A stretch of DNA of 64,000 bases from Diploptera punctata (GCA_030220185.1 JASPKZ010007282.1:186001-250000), one strand, 5' to 3'. Counted from the first letter of the stretch, positions 1 to 11,340 are shown. Notes: generated by a model from the sequence alone, not told the origin. Made by a program: numbers and translations.

Positions 1-36
1 TTTCGGGGACCGTTGGGCCTTAAGATTTCTGACATT
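1..36 (-). repeat. SINE-3 fragment cut by window edge
   Basis: The opening bases match the middle of the SINE-3 copies at 36542-36855 and 46897-47211 (the tttcggggaccgttgggcc block). The fragment then runs into a TA/TG microsatellite. The rest of the element lies outside the window or was replaced by the simple repeat. Confidence 0.6.
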
Positions 37-37
37 T

Positions 38-38
38 G

Positions 39-84
<46 letters not shown>

Positions 85-97
85 ATGTGTGTGTGTG
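38..97. repeat. (TA)n(TG)n microsatellite
   Basis: Uninterrupted TA dinucleotides pass into TG dinucleotides. The same compound TA/TG form recurs at 10957-11008 inside family R. Confidence 0.9.
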
Positions 98-105
98 GTA
101 TGATA

Positions 106-165
106 AGAAAAATAAATGCCTGGACGTGATTTGAACCCGGATCTCTGAATTGGTACTTCAGCGTT
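106..165 (-). repeat. tRNA-like SINE-4 head fragment
   Basis: On the minus strand this carries a tRNA T-arm-like B box (complement of gatttgaacccgga). It matches the two inverted fragments at 14205-14262 and 14283-14340. No full cloverleaf can be drawn, so it is a retroposon head and not a tRNA gene. Confidence 0.5.
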
Positions 166-200
166 ATTATATATATATGGTATATATAAACGTAAATTGT

Positions 201-460
201 AAAGTGATCCCATTGCAGGCCATAGGAAACCCTTGTTGGGGTAGTAGGAGGTTAAGATTCCCACATTTTCTAAACAATCAGCACTTAATGTCAGCCAGGT
301 TGTCAGCCTTGCGTGACTATCGCCTTTACCCTCAGAAAAAGTGTCTGATACTCATTTTCGTTAGAAGTTGAGTAGACCCCAGAGCAATCGTGACAACAGA
401 AAGTTTGGGCCAGTTTAAAAATCCTGTGTCCACCGGGACTCGAACCATCGACTTTCGTGT
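201..460 (-). repeat. SINE-2 copy
   Basis: One of four SINE-2 copies in the window (also 9447-9715, 11341-11622, 40681-40973). The conserved core holds the gtgggaggttaaggctccc, cagccgggttgtcagccctgcgtgac and cgttagaggctgag blocks in minus orientation. The tRNA-like head, with a B box complementary to gggactcgaacc, lies at the right end. The copy is diverged and ends in a short TA tract. Confidence 0.8.
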
Positions 461-539
461 ATATATACAAGTACACAGTAACCTCAGTGGTTGTGATTCA
501 TAATGTTTATAAGCAATACTCAATATTAGATGTCAAGCG

Positions 540-1337
540 TATGAACAAAGTAGTCTGTAAAATACATATCCCCCTTCCTTTAATTTTGTAATCATATCCT
601 AGTAACGGAGTAAGTATTTTGTCAAAATATATAACTTATATAAAATGAAATTTGTTGTGCCAAGCGAATGACTGAATGAAAGACGCAATTTGGTAGTTCA
701 GTTCTTCACTTGAGTTACTTCTTCGACCTCAAATTCCTTGAGGCATAACAACTATTACTAGAAGCAGCAGCGTGCTTTTTGTAGAACCAGATCATGCTTC
801 CATAAAGCTCATCATTATTATCATGGTAATAACACAACCTGCTACGGCCTGATTAGTCTGGATCCCAAAGACAAGGCGGACCAGACGAGAAAAGAAAGAG
901 AAGGGAGGTAGATTATTTTGTGGTTCGTTCCACGCCAATGCCTTAGGACAATGGAAAGGCGATCTGCCTTATGTCTTCCCAACCAGAGGAATAAAAAAAC
1001 TCCCTCGACATTTTTAAAACTCATTTCCTCTATTTCACTTCATCCAAGTTTGGTGTGCGTTTCAAAGTAATTCTGCTATTAAAAGTTATGTAATGAAACT
1101 TCTTTATAGACTCTTTTAAAATTAAGCTTACGTTGCCGAAGATAAACTCTGTATATCCAGTCATTGTCATTTTGTCAGTAAATGAGGCATAGAGTTTATT
1201 CAAGGCCTAATTCCTAATAAATATTTTATTTTATGCAGTTTAAAGCGTGTAAGAATTCTAAAATAGCTTCATTCAATACGAAAATAAAACTGTAGGTCAC
1301 GCGTCATTGATTTTCGACTCGTAAAAACTTCAAGAAG
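540..1337. other. No recognisable feature
   Basis: AT-rich sequence with only short chance open frames. I see no domain, tRNA-like box, TIR or match to the repeat families defined elsewhere in the window. Confidence 0.5.
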
Positions 1338-1434
1338 ACATGGACAGAGGGAATTATGAATTTGATGAAGGCAAGGGGACTACGGGATGGTGACTGGAAG
1401 GATAGAGATGAATGGAGCAAGAGGGTCAAAACTT
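1338..1434 (+). mobile_element. LINE-B C-terminal fragment
   Basis: One frame reads TWTEGIMNLMKARGLRDGDW followed by KDRDEW. This is the extreme C-terminal signature of the LINE-B reverse transcriptase proteins also found at 24830-25110 and 37160-37257. Only this short 3' piece remains. Confidence 0.6.
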
Positions 1435-1550
1435 AATTTGGGCACAGGAAGATGTTGAATACATTTAAAAACTGTTAAATAAAAAAACTTCAAAATTGAA
1501 ATTAGAGGCTTCTAGGAGAAAATTGTCAGTTCTATCATACCTACATTGAA

Positions 1551-2138
1551 TGAGATGCACAAAGAAATTAAACATAGGCTAATTCTGGAAATGCGTGCTA
1601 TTATTACACAGATTCTTGATGACCCAACTCCTTTCAAAAAACGTTAAACTTAAAATATATATAACTATTATTCTACTAGTTATATTATATGGCTACGAAA
1701 CGTGGACTCTTACTTTAAGGGAGGAAAGGAGATTACGTGTATTTGAGAATAAAGTTCTTAGGGAAATTTTTGGACCAAAGAGAGATGAACAGACGGGTGA
1801 ATGGAGAAGACATAACAGTGAACTACATGGTCTTTATAGGAATCCAGATATAATGAGAACAGTAGTTAATCTCGTAGACTGCGATGGGCAGGACATGTGG
1901 CACGAATGGGGAATGAAAGATGTGCATGGAAGCTTCTGGTAGAAAAGCTAGAGGGAAAACGCCCATTTGGTAGACCAAGAATGAGGTGGGAGAATAACAT
2001 TAACCATGATTTGAGGGAAGTAGATTATACAGGGGCTGATTGGAAAACATTGGCTAAGGATAAGGCTATATGGAGTGCTTATGTCCGCGCGGCCATGAAC
2101 CTACGGGTTCGATAGTGCCAGTGAGTGAGTTAGTTAGT
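1551..2138 (+). mobile_element. LINE-A, 5'-truncated copy
   Basis: The 3' end of a non-LTR retrotransposon. Two frames (1595-1942 and 1897-2115) together cover the region after the reverse transcriptase core: LYGYETWTLTLREERRLRVF, then EGKRPFGRPRMRWENNINHD, ending at the family stop after AAMNLRVR. A frameshift near 1900 separates them. The 3' end is a short GTGAGTGAGTTAGTTAG tail instead of poly(A). Flanking duplications at 1533-1550 and 2139-2157 (tatcatacctacattgaa against a copy with one mismatch and one indel) show target-primed insertion of a 5'-truncated copy. The clade is not resolved; insect proteins of this type are usually labelled endonuclease-reverse transcriptase. Confidence 0.85.
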
Positions 2139-2183
2139 TATCATATCTACATTTGAAGTTAATTTATTATCATCATCTTAGAG

Positions 2184-2407
2184 TGGTCCACGGTGGTCTA
2201 GTTGGTTATATTCTTTGTCTTTAGTGCTGGAGATTGCCGGTACAAACCCGGCCAGGATCGATGGATATTTAGGATGGAAAAATCCAAGGGACAAGACCTC
2301 CGTGAGGGGAACTTCAAGCCGTGGGTCTGGAATCTGAAGATTTTCAGACTCGTAAAAAAACCAAAAGTCTGAATAAAATGACCTCTGAGCAAAATTTAGC
2401 CGACCTT
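2184..2407 (+). repeat. SINE-1 copy, tRNA-derived
   Basis: The head carries pol III promoter-like boxes: an A box near 2195-2210 (tggtctagttggtta) and a B box near 2240-2254 (ggtacaaacccggcc). The body (aaaatccaagg, ctgaagattttcagactcg) matches SINE-1 copies at 7525-7680, 28005-28185 and 48887-49099. The copy is full length but diverged. Confidence 0.8.
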
Positions 2408-2771
2408 CATCCATCTAAGTAATAACTTAGTTGCATTCTAGATTTCTCTCATGAGCAGATGTGATAATTACATATCACTCATTGAGAACCGTAGGTAAAT
2501 AAGCATAACTTAATTATCTTGGATAAGAAACTCCTGCTAGAGAGCACCCGTGTTCCCATGCGGGACGCATGGGATATATACATATTATACATACACCAAC
2601 TTATAACTGTAGAAATTTCCAGATTGATTCGTCAATACGTAATTCGATGAATAAAAACTGACACGTAATAGTATAATAAAACATAATACAAACATAAATC
2701 TATTTAAATGTAAAAACAAAGTATTCTAAACATTATCTCATACTGAAATATATCATACATACATAGTGTTC

Positions 2772-3815
2772 TGCCCAAGAGCAGGTCTTTCACTGCAAAC
2801 TCAGCATTCTCCACCCTTTCCTTAACTCAGCTTTCCTTTTTGTATCCGCATACAAACCAATTATTTTAATATTATCTATTATCTAATGTCTTTTTCTGCC
2901 TCTAACTTTCTATCCGTTGACCATTCCTTCTAGGGCATCCTTCAGCAGGCAGTTTCTTCTTAGCCAGTGGCCAATCCAATTTATTTTCTTCTTCTTTATG
3001 AGTTCCAGCATTGTTCTTCCTTCAACCAATCTGTCAAGCACATTTTTTTTTATTTTGTCTGTCCATTTTATACGTTCCATTCTTCTCCATATCCGCATCT
3101 CAAAAGCTTCCGGTCGCTTTTCCTCATTCCGTCGTAATGTCTAAGTCTCTGCACCATACAATTCTACACTCCACACAAAGCACTTCACTAGCTTCTTCTA
3201 TAATTCTTTTGCCGAAAGTCCGAATAAAATGCTTCTCTTCTTGTTAAAAGCATATTTGCCATTGCTATCCTCTGCTTTACTTCTTGACCGCAGTTCATAT
3301 TACTACTGATGGTACAACCTAAGAGTTTGAAGTTCTACACTTGCTCAATTGCCTCATACTAAATTATTGATTTGTTCAATCAACATTTTTTATCATTATT
3401 TTTATCTTTATGTACTTAGCTTAGTTTTCCTCTATAATTACGTTTTAGTGTATGATGCACGGGAATTTTTAATATTCTTGGGATAGTTTAAATCTATTAA
3501 ATGTAAATTGAGGGGGGTGAAGAAGATGAAAATAAACTAAAAATGGGGGCAAAATAATAAGAAATATAATTAGAAGTTAACGAGAATGTTTGTTCCTTTC
3601 TAAATAACTTAATGGCATCTCTAAACGGCTGCAAAATACCAACAAATCCAATATTTAATCTTCATGTTTATCTTCCTTTATATAATCATGACATTCGTCT
3701 TATTTATATTTATCTTCATCCCGTAATCCTCGCACTTGTCCTTTAGCTCCATCAGCATGTTCCTCAATGCCATTGCTTCTTCTGCTAGCAAAGCCATATC
3801 ATCGCAAATCTTATG
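2772..3815 (-). mobile_element. LINE-E, decayed copy
   Basis: On the minus strand, about 3815 down to 3680 reads CDDMALLAEEAMALRNMLME and then KININKTNVMI, the (F/Y)ADD catalytic block of a LINE reverse transcriptase with the first residue lost. About 3098 down to 2910 encodes the C-terminal part (KINWIGHWLRRNCLLKDALE). Between them, 3420-3660 is AT-rich and not alignable by eye, so it may be an insertion or simple decay. This family differs from LINE-A to LINE-D in its C-terminal residues. Non-functional. Confidence 0.7.
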
Positions 3816-3879
3816 TATTTAATTCATACTCGTATAATGCTTTTATTTATTTTCCTTAGTTCAACATCTTTCTTTGTGG

Positions 3880-4465
3880 GTACTTTTACGTTCCCCAAGC
3901 TATTCGGGCCTTACAGAGACAAGACCTACCTGGAAGAAATTTCAAGCTCTGGAACACATAATACTTTCTTTGACCACACAAGAATATATATTCCTCGAAC
4001 AAATGATTAGCTCAATACTAAGGCCGCACAATAGACAACATAAATATTCCATCGCAACGGATCTCAGATTATACCTATGGTGAATAATGTAAGTATTCTA
4101 CATTGAGATAAGACACGTTTTCGCGAGATCCTAGATCCAACTCTCGGTGTCGACCAACCTGACTTAGGTTTTCTTTTCTAGTTTTCATAACCGTCAAAGC
4201 AAATGCTGGATTAGAATTCCATTACCAGGACTCATTTCATCATTGCATAATATCACTGATATAAAAATTAATTAGTTAATTCCTTAAGATAAACCCATGT
4301 CAAGCATAAGAATAGATACACAGACTGCTGGTTACATGTAAAGATCGTAGACGATAGACGTTAAGGCATGATGTTATGAATATGAAGAAAACGTAATTCG
4401 CAATCAAAATAATTCTCTCATTCTAATTAACTGATATCATTAAACATTTTTGTGTTAATTAAGGG
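3880..4465. other. Unassigned, weakly structured
   Basis: This stretch is less AT-rich than its surroundings and has some order (gcgagatcctagatccaactctcggtgtcgaccaacctg), but matches no family here and holds no convincing ORF. It could be a relic of an unrelated repeat or a processed transcript. Confidence 0.3.
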
Positions 4466-4469
4466 TTCA

Positions 4470-4895
4470 TTTAACTAACTCACTGGCACTATCGAACCCA
4501 TGTTTTTGGCCGCATGGACATAAGCTCTTTATATATTCCTATCCTGTGCCAAAGTTTTCCAATCGCCCTCTGTACAATAAATTTCTTTCAAATCATGTTA
4601 TTATCCCACCTCATTCTTAATCTACTAACTGAGAATTTTCCCTCTGGTTTTCCTACAAGAAGCTCCCATGCCCCTCTCATTCTCAATTCGTGCCACATGT
4701 CCTGCCCATCGCATGCTACGAGGCTGTTTTTATTATATCTGGTTTCTTATAGGCCTAAATATCATGCAGCTCATTGTTGTATATTCTTCTCCATTCGCCT
4801 CTCTGTTCATCTACCTTTGGTCCAAAAATTCTCCTAAAAGTTATTCTCAATACTTGTGATCCTTTATCCTCCCTTAAAGAGAGTGTCCATGTTAG
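4470..4895 (-). mobile_element. LINE-A, 5'-truncated copy
   Basis: Complement of the LINE-A 3' end. It begins with the 3' tail and terminal cactggcactatcgaaccca block, continues through the GRPRMRW-type codons (cctcattcttaatctac) and reaches the ETWTLTLREERR region near 4880. Stops and small indels interrupt the reading frame. Confidence 0.8.
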
Positions 4896-5660
4896 TTTTA
4901 AAAATATATAATTCTATGAGAAGATATTCATTGAAGATGGGCTTTCGAGTTATTCTGGTAATTTTGTATATGATGGAGAATGGGTTCTACATCCAATTCT
5001 TCCATAATTGCCTTTTTTTATGGTCCAACTTCGTATAGCCTCCTCATTTGTTGTTTTTCGGCTTTCATCATCCGAGATTTGTTTTGAGACTTGAAAGCAA
5101 ATGTAAATTTTTCGCATGTATAGCCTATTAAATATCTGAAATCAGCCTAAATGAATTTGTAAATAATTGAAGTCTGATCATCACATAGGCCGATCTACAG
5201 TACATTAATGTACAGTTTTCTCAAACTCTTTAATAATTAAGAGAGTAAAATGTTTAACCAAAATTAGTCAATTGCATAAAATATGCCGTTGCAATTTTAT
5301 CTGCATACTTTGAATTCAGGATGTGTTTGAACCTTAACCTCGAAAAAAAATAGCTACTTTCTTATTATTAACTGTTAATAAAATAGCTATATTTTTGAAG
5401 GGTTACTTTACTGAATTTGTTACACGAGTTTCAGCATATAGTAAGTAAGGTATCCCGAAAATGCAATACAATGATTTTACAACAATTATTTATTTAATTA
5501 AGTTAATGTTAAGCATCAGCGCAATTTCAGCTTCGAGTGAACGTTAAATGAGTGGACTGAAAATTATGAAGCATTATTTGTGCAATTTCATGAGAAACAG
5601 TAGACTGCCCCATCTCGCAACCCTATAAAGTGAAAAAAAAAGATAATAGAGCTATACTAA
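4896..5660. other. No recognisable feature
   Basis: AT-rich, with no domain or repeat match seen. Confidence 0.4.
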
Positions 5661-5664
5661 CTAA

Positions 5665-6369
5665 CTAACTAGCTAACTCACTGACACTATCGAACCCGTA
5701 GGTTCATGGCCGCGCGGACATTAGCTCTCCATACATCCCTATCCTGACCTAATACGTTTCAATCATTCCCCGTAAAATCTACTTCCATCAAAATTATAGT
5801 TAATGTTATTCTCTCACCTCTTTCTTGGTCTACCAACGGGACATTTTCCCTCTGGTTTTCCTACAAGAAGCTTCCATGCGCGTTTTTTATTCCCCATTCG
5901 TGCCACATGACATCTACCCATCGCAGCCTATGAGACTTAACTGTTCTTGTAATATCTGGCTTCATATAAAGACCATCCCAAACGGTCCCCGAAATCATAT
6001 GGCCATCATCATCATCACTACCACCCTTATCATTATCATCATCATCCTTCACTGGTGTGGAAAGCAACGGGAAGCTACCACACCTACAATTCCCTAGTAA
6101 AGCTGCAAGCATAGCATGAAAATGCTATGATTGCAGTGAAGGACCTGCCTTCGGGCAGAATTACTATGGATGGATGGATAAAGACCATGTAGTTCACTGT
6201 TATATAGTCTTCTCCATTCACCTGTTTGTTCACCTCTCTTTGGCCCAAAAAAATTCTAAGAACTTTATTCTCAAATACTCGTAATCTCCTTTCCTTCCTT
6301 AAAGTAAGAGTCCATGTTTCGCATCCATATAATATAACTGGTAGAATAACTGTTTTATATATTTTCAGT
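5665..6369 (-). mobile_element. LINE-A copy split by a SINE-3 fragment
   Basis: The LINE-A 3' end lies at 5665-5976, and the same element resumes at 6189 (gtagttcactgttatatagtc) and runs to about 6369. The interruption at 5977-6188 is a SINE-3 fragment plus its target duplication. The LINE reading frame is broken elsewhere as well. Confidence 0.9.
5977..6177 (+). repeat. SINE-3, 5'-truncated, nested in LINE-A
   Basis: The insertion is bounded by an 11-bp direct repeat, ataaagaccat, at 5966-5976 and 6178-6188. It lacks the tRNA-like head and begins inside the SINE body (aacggtccccgaaatcatatgg). It ends in the family's tgga repeats. 5' truncation with a perfect target-site duplication is what LINE-driven retroposition produces. 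Confidence 0.9.
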
Positions 6370-6825
6370 GGGCAGCTGTACTACTAGAAAATTAATTTAT
6401 TAGATACGTAATTATTTAATTGTTAACTTTATTAATTTATTTTACTTTTATTGCTGAATATCTTAATCACTAGACAGATAAGATTTATGTAAATAATAAG
6501 TTGGTGTTAATAGTGCAGTATCTGGTGTGCGTAAATATTACAGTTATTTTGAAGCCATGTAAGCGAGGCAAGTAAGTGATTATATCTATCCAATTTATTT
6601 TTTCACCTTCCACCATTAGTGACAAAAGAAAAGCTTTTAAAATATTATTAGGAAACTCTTGGAAAAAGTACTGTTATTAACGCCAAGGCACATGTGAGAT
6701 GTTAATATTTGGATGAGCCATAGGGAACTATGTATCGGATATATGGATTAGATTAATTTGGACATAAACTAATGAAGAACCTTTAGTGTACGTGGTATTA
6801 AACCTGCGTGACCCATATCTCATAG
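6370..6825. other. No recognisable feature
   Basis: AT-rich unassigned spacer between two LINE-A copies. Confidence 0.4.
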
Positions 6826-6827
6826 AG

Positions 6828-6960
6828 TGAGTTAGTTAACTAAACTCTGTGGTACTATCATGGCCGCACAGGTAAAAACTCTCTATCCATCCCTATCCTG
6901 AGCTAAGGTTGTCCAATCGTTACCAGACATAATTCATCCATCCTATGGCTCTCAGCCCAT
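6828..6960 (-). mobile_element. LINE-A 3' end fragment
   Basis: A diverged match to the last ~130 bp of LINE-A in minus orientation (gtactatcatggccgcacagg, ccctatcctgagctaagg). Coding potential is lost. Confidence 0.65.
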
Positions 6961-6989
6961 GTCGATCCCTGGTCTACTCTTTGGGAATA

Positions 6990-7510
6990 TTAACCAATCT
7001 TATTTATTTATTATGCTAGTAAATTAATGTATTACGTGGACAGTACAAAATCGATATTTTTGCTTAGAGGCGTCTTTTTGTCTGACTTACTACTTCTATG
7101 AACCTGAAAATCTTTAATTATATTATTTTTAGTCTGATCATCTTACCTCAATATTAATGTTGATATGTTCTTGGACATGTTTCAAAACAATTATGTTTTA
7201 TCGTCAGCTTGTCCAGACTGGTTTGATTTATGTTGCATTATGTTGCACAACCTGGATGTCGATGTCAGCTCCATCCTGCAGTTGGCCAAAGAACCTCCAA
7301 AAAAGGTCACGCTCCGTCGGTATTTCAAAATTCATAACTCTGTTTTTTGTTCTTCTGAATATAGATTTTTTTCCCAAATAGTCAGCTCTTTTGTATTTTC
7401 TAACTGTTTTAATAGTTTAGTGTCTGAATTTATATTATGTTTTTCAGACCAAACATGAGCAGCAACTACAGATTTTCTATTTCCCCATTTTTAATATTTC
7501 TTATGTGTTC
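6990..7510. other. Unassigned; 97-aa frame not recognised
   Basis: The frame at 7165-7458 (plus) encodes a Cys/Phe/Ser-rich peptide with no motif I recognise. It has no credible promoter context, and chance is the likeliest explanation. The rest is AT-rich. Confidence 0.3.
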
Positions 7511-7524
7511 TTTGGTTCTAAATC

Positions 7525-7680
7525 TTTAGACTCGGGACACATGGCTGAAAGTCTCTCCCGGAGAACTTGTTCCTTGGATTTTTCTATTTTTCCATAATCG
7601 ATCCAGGCCGGGATGCAATCCGCGACCCTTGGCAGTAGAGGCAAGAAACAACCACTAGATCATTCGCCTGCCTTAAAGAG
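7525..7680 (-). repeat. SINE-1 copy
   Basis: Minus-strand SINE-1: the gactcgggaca...ctcccggagaacttgttcctt block, then the degraded B box (complement within ccgggatgcaatccgcgac) and the head near 7650-7680. Diverged. Confidence 0.75.
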
Positions 7681-7888
7681 TCTGGTTACAGAAACAGTTT
7701 AGAATAACCACTTTACATTAGTTATATTTCACTCCAAATGTTCCGAACGTTAGTGCGCGACTTTTATATTCCACCTAAGTCTAGTTTGTAAGTTTGAGTC
7801 CTGCTCTTGTTTACATCTGACCGCTGTTCAGAGTTCAGAGTGACCTCTACTGTATGATTGACCTCGCGTCATTGGAAGGATAGGTTTC

Positions 7889-8640
7889 GTCATAAGTAAT
7901 GCTACGAGCGATTTCCAAATTATCGATAAATTCACGACTCACGAAGTGAGGAGTGTATTTATCTAGAGAATTTGGAAATCAAGAGTGGCATTTGTAAGGA
8001 CTATGTAACGAATAAAATTAAGCTGTTTACTCACAAGTAATTATTTAAATATAGTTTCTTTAAAATATTTATATTAAATTTAATGTAAACGGCTATGTTT
8101 GAAAACAAATGAGAAACGTTTATTATGCTTCATTTGTTCATCACTGCAATCAGATCATAGCATTTATTGCCAATTGATCGAAATATTGTAAGAATGCACC
8201 CAAGTGGACAGAAAAATGAAACACATCAAACTGTTTATAACCAACATTATAGGTTATTAATTAATTTCTGATGTCCTATGACGTGAATTATTGTTTCTGG
8301 AACGCAAATTGCTGGGGAATAATACGTTTAAGAAAGTGCAAACAATGGTTTAGTTTTATTGTGGTATAATCAATTACTACGAATGTTTTCTATTATATCC
8401 CGCAAGCAGTATCTATTTACATTCGTGCACTATACATATATACGATCTGGTAGCCGTATTTGTTAGAGAGTCAGTCACTGCAAAATCATGTTCTGACCTA
8501 TTCAGAATGTTAAAAAGGAGGAGCGTGATTTTAATATGATAAAATTAAACTTATAAAATCGAGGCGAAAACGACTGTGACAGGTTGCAAATGAAAATTCA
8601 TTGAGATGTGATTGGTCATTGGGGCATGAGTTAAATAGTC
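7889..8640 (+). mobile_element. Family P fold-back (MITE-like) element
   Basis: The left part is a palindrome: tttccaaattatcgataaat (from 7912) pairs imperfectly with the complement ending aatttggaaatc at about 7980, around a centre gactcacgaagtgag. A body of about 640 bp follows, from gactatgtaac at 7999 to gttaaatagtc at 8640, so the body itself has 11-bp terminal inverted repeats with one mismatch. The body matches 50279-50773 and 50854-51832. No ORF. Best read as a non-autonomous DNA element with a hairpin end; the superfamily is unknown. Confidence 0.75.
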
Positions 8641-8690
8641 TCTACTAATTACTAACGCAATATTAAAATTAATGTTGTTAAGGTTGCCAT

Positions 8691-8766
8691 AGGGATGTAT
8701 GGAGAGCTTATGTCCGTGCGGCCATGAACCTACGGGTTCGATAGTGCCAGTGAGTAAGTAAGTAAG
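8691..8766 (+). mobile_element. LINE-A 3' micro-insertion (76 bp)
   Basis: Only the last ~60 bp of LINE-A plus its GTAA-repeat tail were inserted. A 12-bp duplication, taaggttgccat, flanks it at 8679-8690 and 8767-8778. It is an extreme case of 5' truncation and marks the exact 3' terminus of the family. Confidence 0.92.
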
Positions 8767-8779
8767 TAAGGTTGCCATT

Positions 8780-9440
8780 CGTATGCAATATTTAATAAAA
8801 ATTAAACAGAAAATTTTTCATTAAATAACCATAGTTTGGAAATTAATTGCTGCTTGCCTGTTAATTCAGCCATACATACAGTTTCATTACTCTGTTATAA
8901 ATGAATGAGACGGTACTGCATGTCTTAGTATAGATATTCAACTTTGTTGTCATGGCATTTTAGAGTGGATACATAAAAACTAGACAATGATAAACGGTAT
9001 ATTAAGTTAAGAAATATGCATCATAACCGTTTCTAAGGAAACTTTATTTTATATGGAACAGTTGGTCGCAGTAAACAATCTTTGTGCTCTTTTTTACGGA
9101 ATGGCAATGCATGTTAAATCACCATGGCGAATGTCAGATAACACGCAATGCCTCAAGACTTAAACATTCCAACAGAAAATACCGCAACCTCACCCTCAGC
9201 AACTCAAGACCTTGCGCATTTTTTCAATAAAACACGCGATAAGATATAGGAATCCGGATTCAGTAAAATTCTCTTTTTTGTTTTCACTCTTAGACTCGTG
9301 GCAAGTTTTCAATTTCAGTATGTCACAAAAAATAATTCTTCCAATTTGTTTTATATTCATTGATGATGAAAATTACAGAGATATATATGGGGATTCCACA
9401 TAAATTAAAATAAAAAAACGGAAAAATACAATATTAATTG
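8780..9440. other. No recognisable feature
   Basis: AT-rich, with no domain or repeat match seen. Confidence 0.4.
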
Positions 9441-9446
9441 CTACAG

Positions 9447-9715
9447 CGTAGTGGTTAAGCCAGTGTGCTACAAACCTGAAGGTTAGAGTTTCGGTGGGGC
9501 CAGGTTTTTAAACTGACACAAACCTTCTGCTCGATTTAGTCTCTAACGGAAATGAGTACCAGACTCCTGTTCTGGGGGTAAAGGCGGCTGTCACGCAGGG
9601 CTGACAACCCGGCTGACATCAAGTGCCGATTTTCTAGAAAAAGTGGGAGCCTTAACCTCCTACTACCCAAATGTAAAAATGTGTCTTAATCATTGCTCAG
9701 GCAGTGTAGCCAACT
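9447..9715 (+). repeat. SINE-2 copy
   Basis: Plus orientation, head first. The A-box-like tagcgtagtggttaag lies near 9447 and a degraded B box near 9485. The family core (gaaatgagtaccagactcctg, gtcacgcagggctgacaacccggc) follows. Good match to the minus-strand copy at 40681-40973. Confidence 0.85.
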
Positions 9716-9754
9716 TATCACAAAAACCCGCTAATAAATAAGCGATAACTAAAT

Positions 9755-9860
9755 TAATATGGTGTTCTAACTCGCCCATTTTCTTACTCTAACTTGCCCA
9801 AAATACTAACATGCCGATCTAACATTAACTTGCCCATTTTCTCACCCTAACTTGCTCACT
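9755..9860. repeat. Short imperfect tandem motif
   Basis: The phrase taacttgcccattttctcac recurs about four times with variation (ctcgcccattttcttac, cttgcccaaaatac, cttgcccattttctcac, cttgctcac). It is a degenerate short tandem repeat with no known role. Confidence 0.5.
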
Positions 9861-10329
9861 AATGTAAGCAAATATGTTGGCAATTGGCTCTATCAGGAAC
9901 ATGTGTTATTACATTGGCAAACACGACGCTAAAAGTCACTTGTTCTCTGATCGAATATTCACTGGTGGCATAGAATAGCCGTATCTTCTTACTAACTTCC
10001 ATTTAAGATCAAAATTGTGTAGATGATAGGGGAATTATACACTGATCGAAATTCGATCTTTTGGTATCACGGAATTTTAGTTTACGACAGACTGACCTCA
10101 TCCGTGAGCAGGTCTAAATACTCTAGAAAGTTCGGCACTGTGGTACAGAGCTAGATGTACTGGTGACAGAACCAAACTTAAAGCACTAAATAATTCTGCT
10201 TCCAACTCAAAAAGTTTTTAGCTAATTCCTAAAGTATGAAGTTATTGAGGTTATTATCATGAAAACATTTTAAAAATGCAAATCTTCACCGATTCTGTCT
10301 AGTAGACACCGAAAGTAATCAGGACCAAA

Positions 10330-10332
<3 letters not shown>

Positions 10333-10388
<56 letters not shown>
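10333..10388. repeat. (TA)n microsatellite
   Basis: About 27 TA dinucleotides at the position where other family R copies also carry a TA/TG tract. Confidence 0.95.
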
Positions 10389-10391
<3 letters not shown>

Positions 10392-10399
10392 AAACATGT

Positions 10400-10682
10400 C
10401 ACAAATAAGGATATTAGAAACATAATGGAAGCAGAAGAAAGCATAATTGAAATAACTGAGGAGAAGAAATAAAAGTGGTTAGGACATATTTTAAGAGTGG
10501 AAGATGATCGATGGCATCCGACCAGAAAGAAGAAAAGAGGGAGACCAAAGTTAACATGGAAGGAAAACATGAAGACAGTAATGCAAGCAAGAGGGCTAAG
10601 CATTAAAGATTCCCAGATCGTAGGCTTTGGAGGTTTGGCACGGGAAGACGGTAGGAGCCGTAACAACCCGAAGATAGATAGA
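10400..10682 (+). mobile_element. LINE-B-like C-terminal fragment
   Basis: The frame at 10497-10690 reads KKKRGRPKLTWKENMKTVMQ and then ARGLSIKDSQ...LAREDGRSR, the C-terminal module of a LINE reverse transcriptase. A stop interrupts it upstream, near 10470. It ends in GATA repeats (aagatagatagata), a simple-repeat 3' tail. Related to, but distinct from, the 24830-25110 copy. Confidence 0.7.
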
Positions 10683-10685
10683 TAC

Positions 10686-10950
10686 ATAATAAGATCAGTT
10701 AAGTCTCGTAGACTGCGGTGGGCAGGACATGTTGCACGAATGGAGAATGAAAGAGGAACATGAACACTTCTTGTAGGAAAACCAGAAGGAAAACACTAAT
10801 AGGTAGGCCAAGATTGACGTAGGAGAATAACATTAGCTATGCCGTTAGGGGAGTAAATTATAGGCCTGCAAGAGATAATTGGAAAACATTAGCTCGGGAT
10901 AAGTATGTATGACGAGCTTTTGTCCTCGCGTTCCACAGTGCCAGTGAGCT
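10686..10950 (+). mobile_element. LINE-A, 5'-truncated copy
   Basis: Starts abruptly in the family's VKSRRLRWAGHVARMENER codons and continues through the GRP region to the terminal cagtgccagtgag block at about 10948. Several stops and indels. It abuts the LINE-B-like fragment directly. Confidence 0.8.
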
Positions 10951-10953
10951 GTT

Positions 10954-11001
<48 letters not shown>

Positions 11002-11340
11002 TTTGTTAACGCTCTAGCGGTAGCAATTTTTGTTTAATCGAAACCAAACTTGGTATATAACAATTAATGTAAAAAGTACGATCGAGTTCGTTTACATGCA
11101 AACTCGGACCATTAGTTGTAGACGTTCACCTGAAACAAACATTTAAAGGTCCCTCAAGCGGTCACAATTTACAATGTAGCGCAACGAAACTCAGTACATA
11201 CTATTAAAATAATCCGAGGAAGATGTTCTCAAAAATTCAGCGTAATCCGAGCATTAGAAATGGGGGTCTTACTTGAAATCCGAAATAAAAAATTTACTCT
11301 AGCGATTACCATGTTTTTTTTTTGCAAATTTTACGATAAA

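Noticed and set aside
3813..4083. 65-aa and 69-aa frames as a small secreted protein
   Set aside because: The hydrophobic start of the first frame partly overlaps the antisense of a LINE reverse transcriptase relic; no cleavage-site or homology support.
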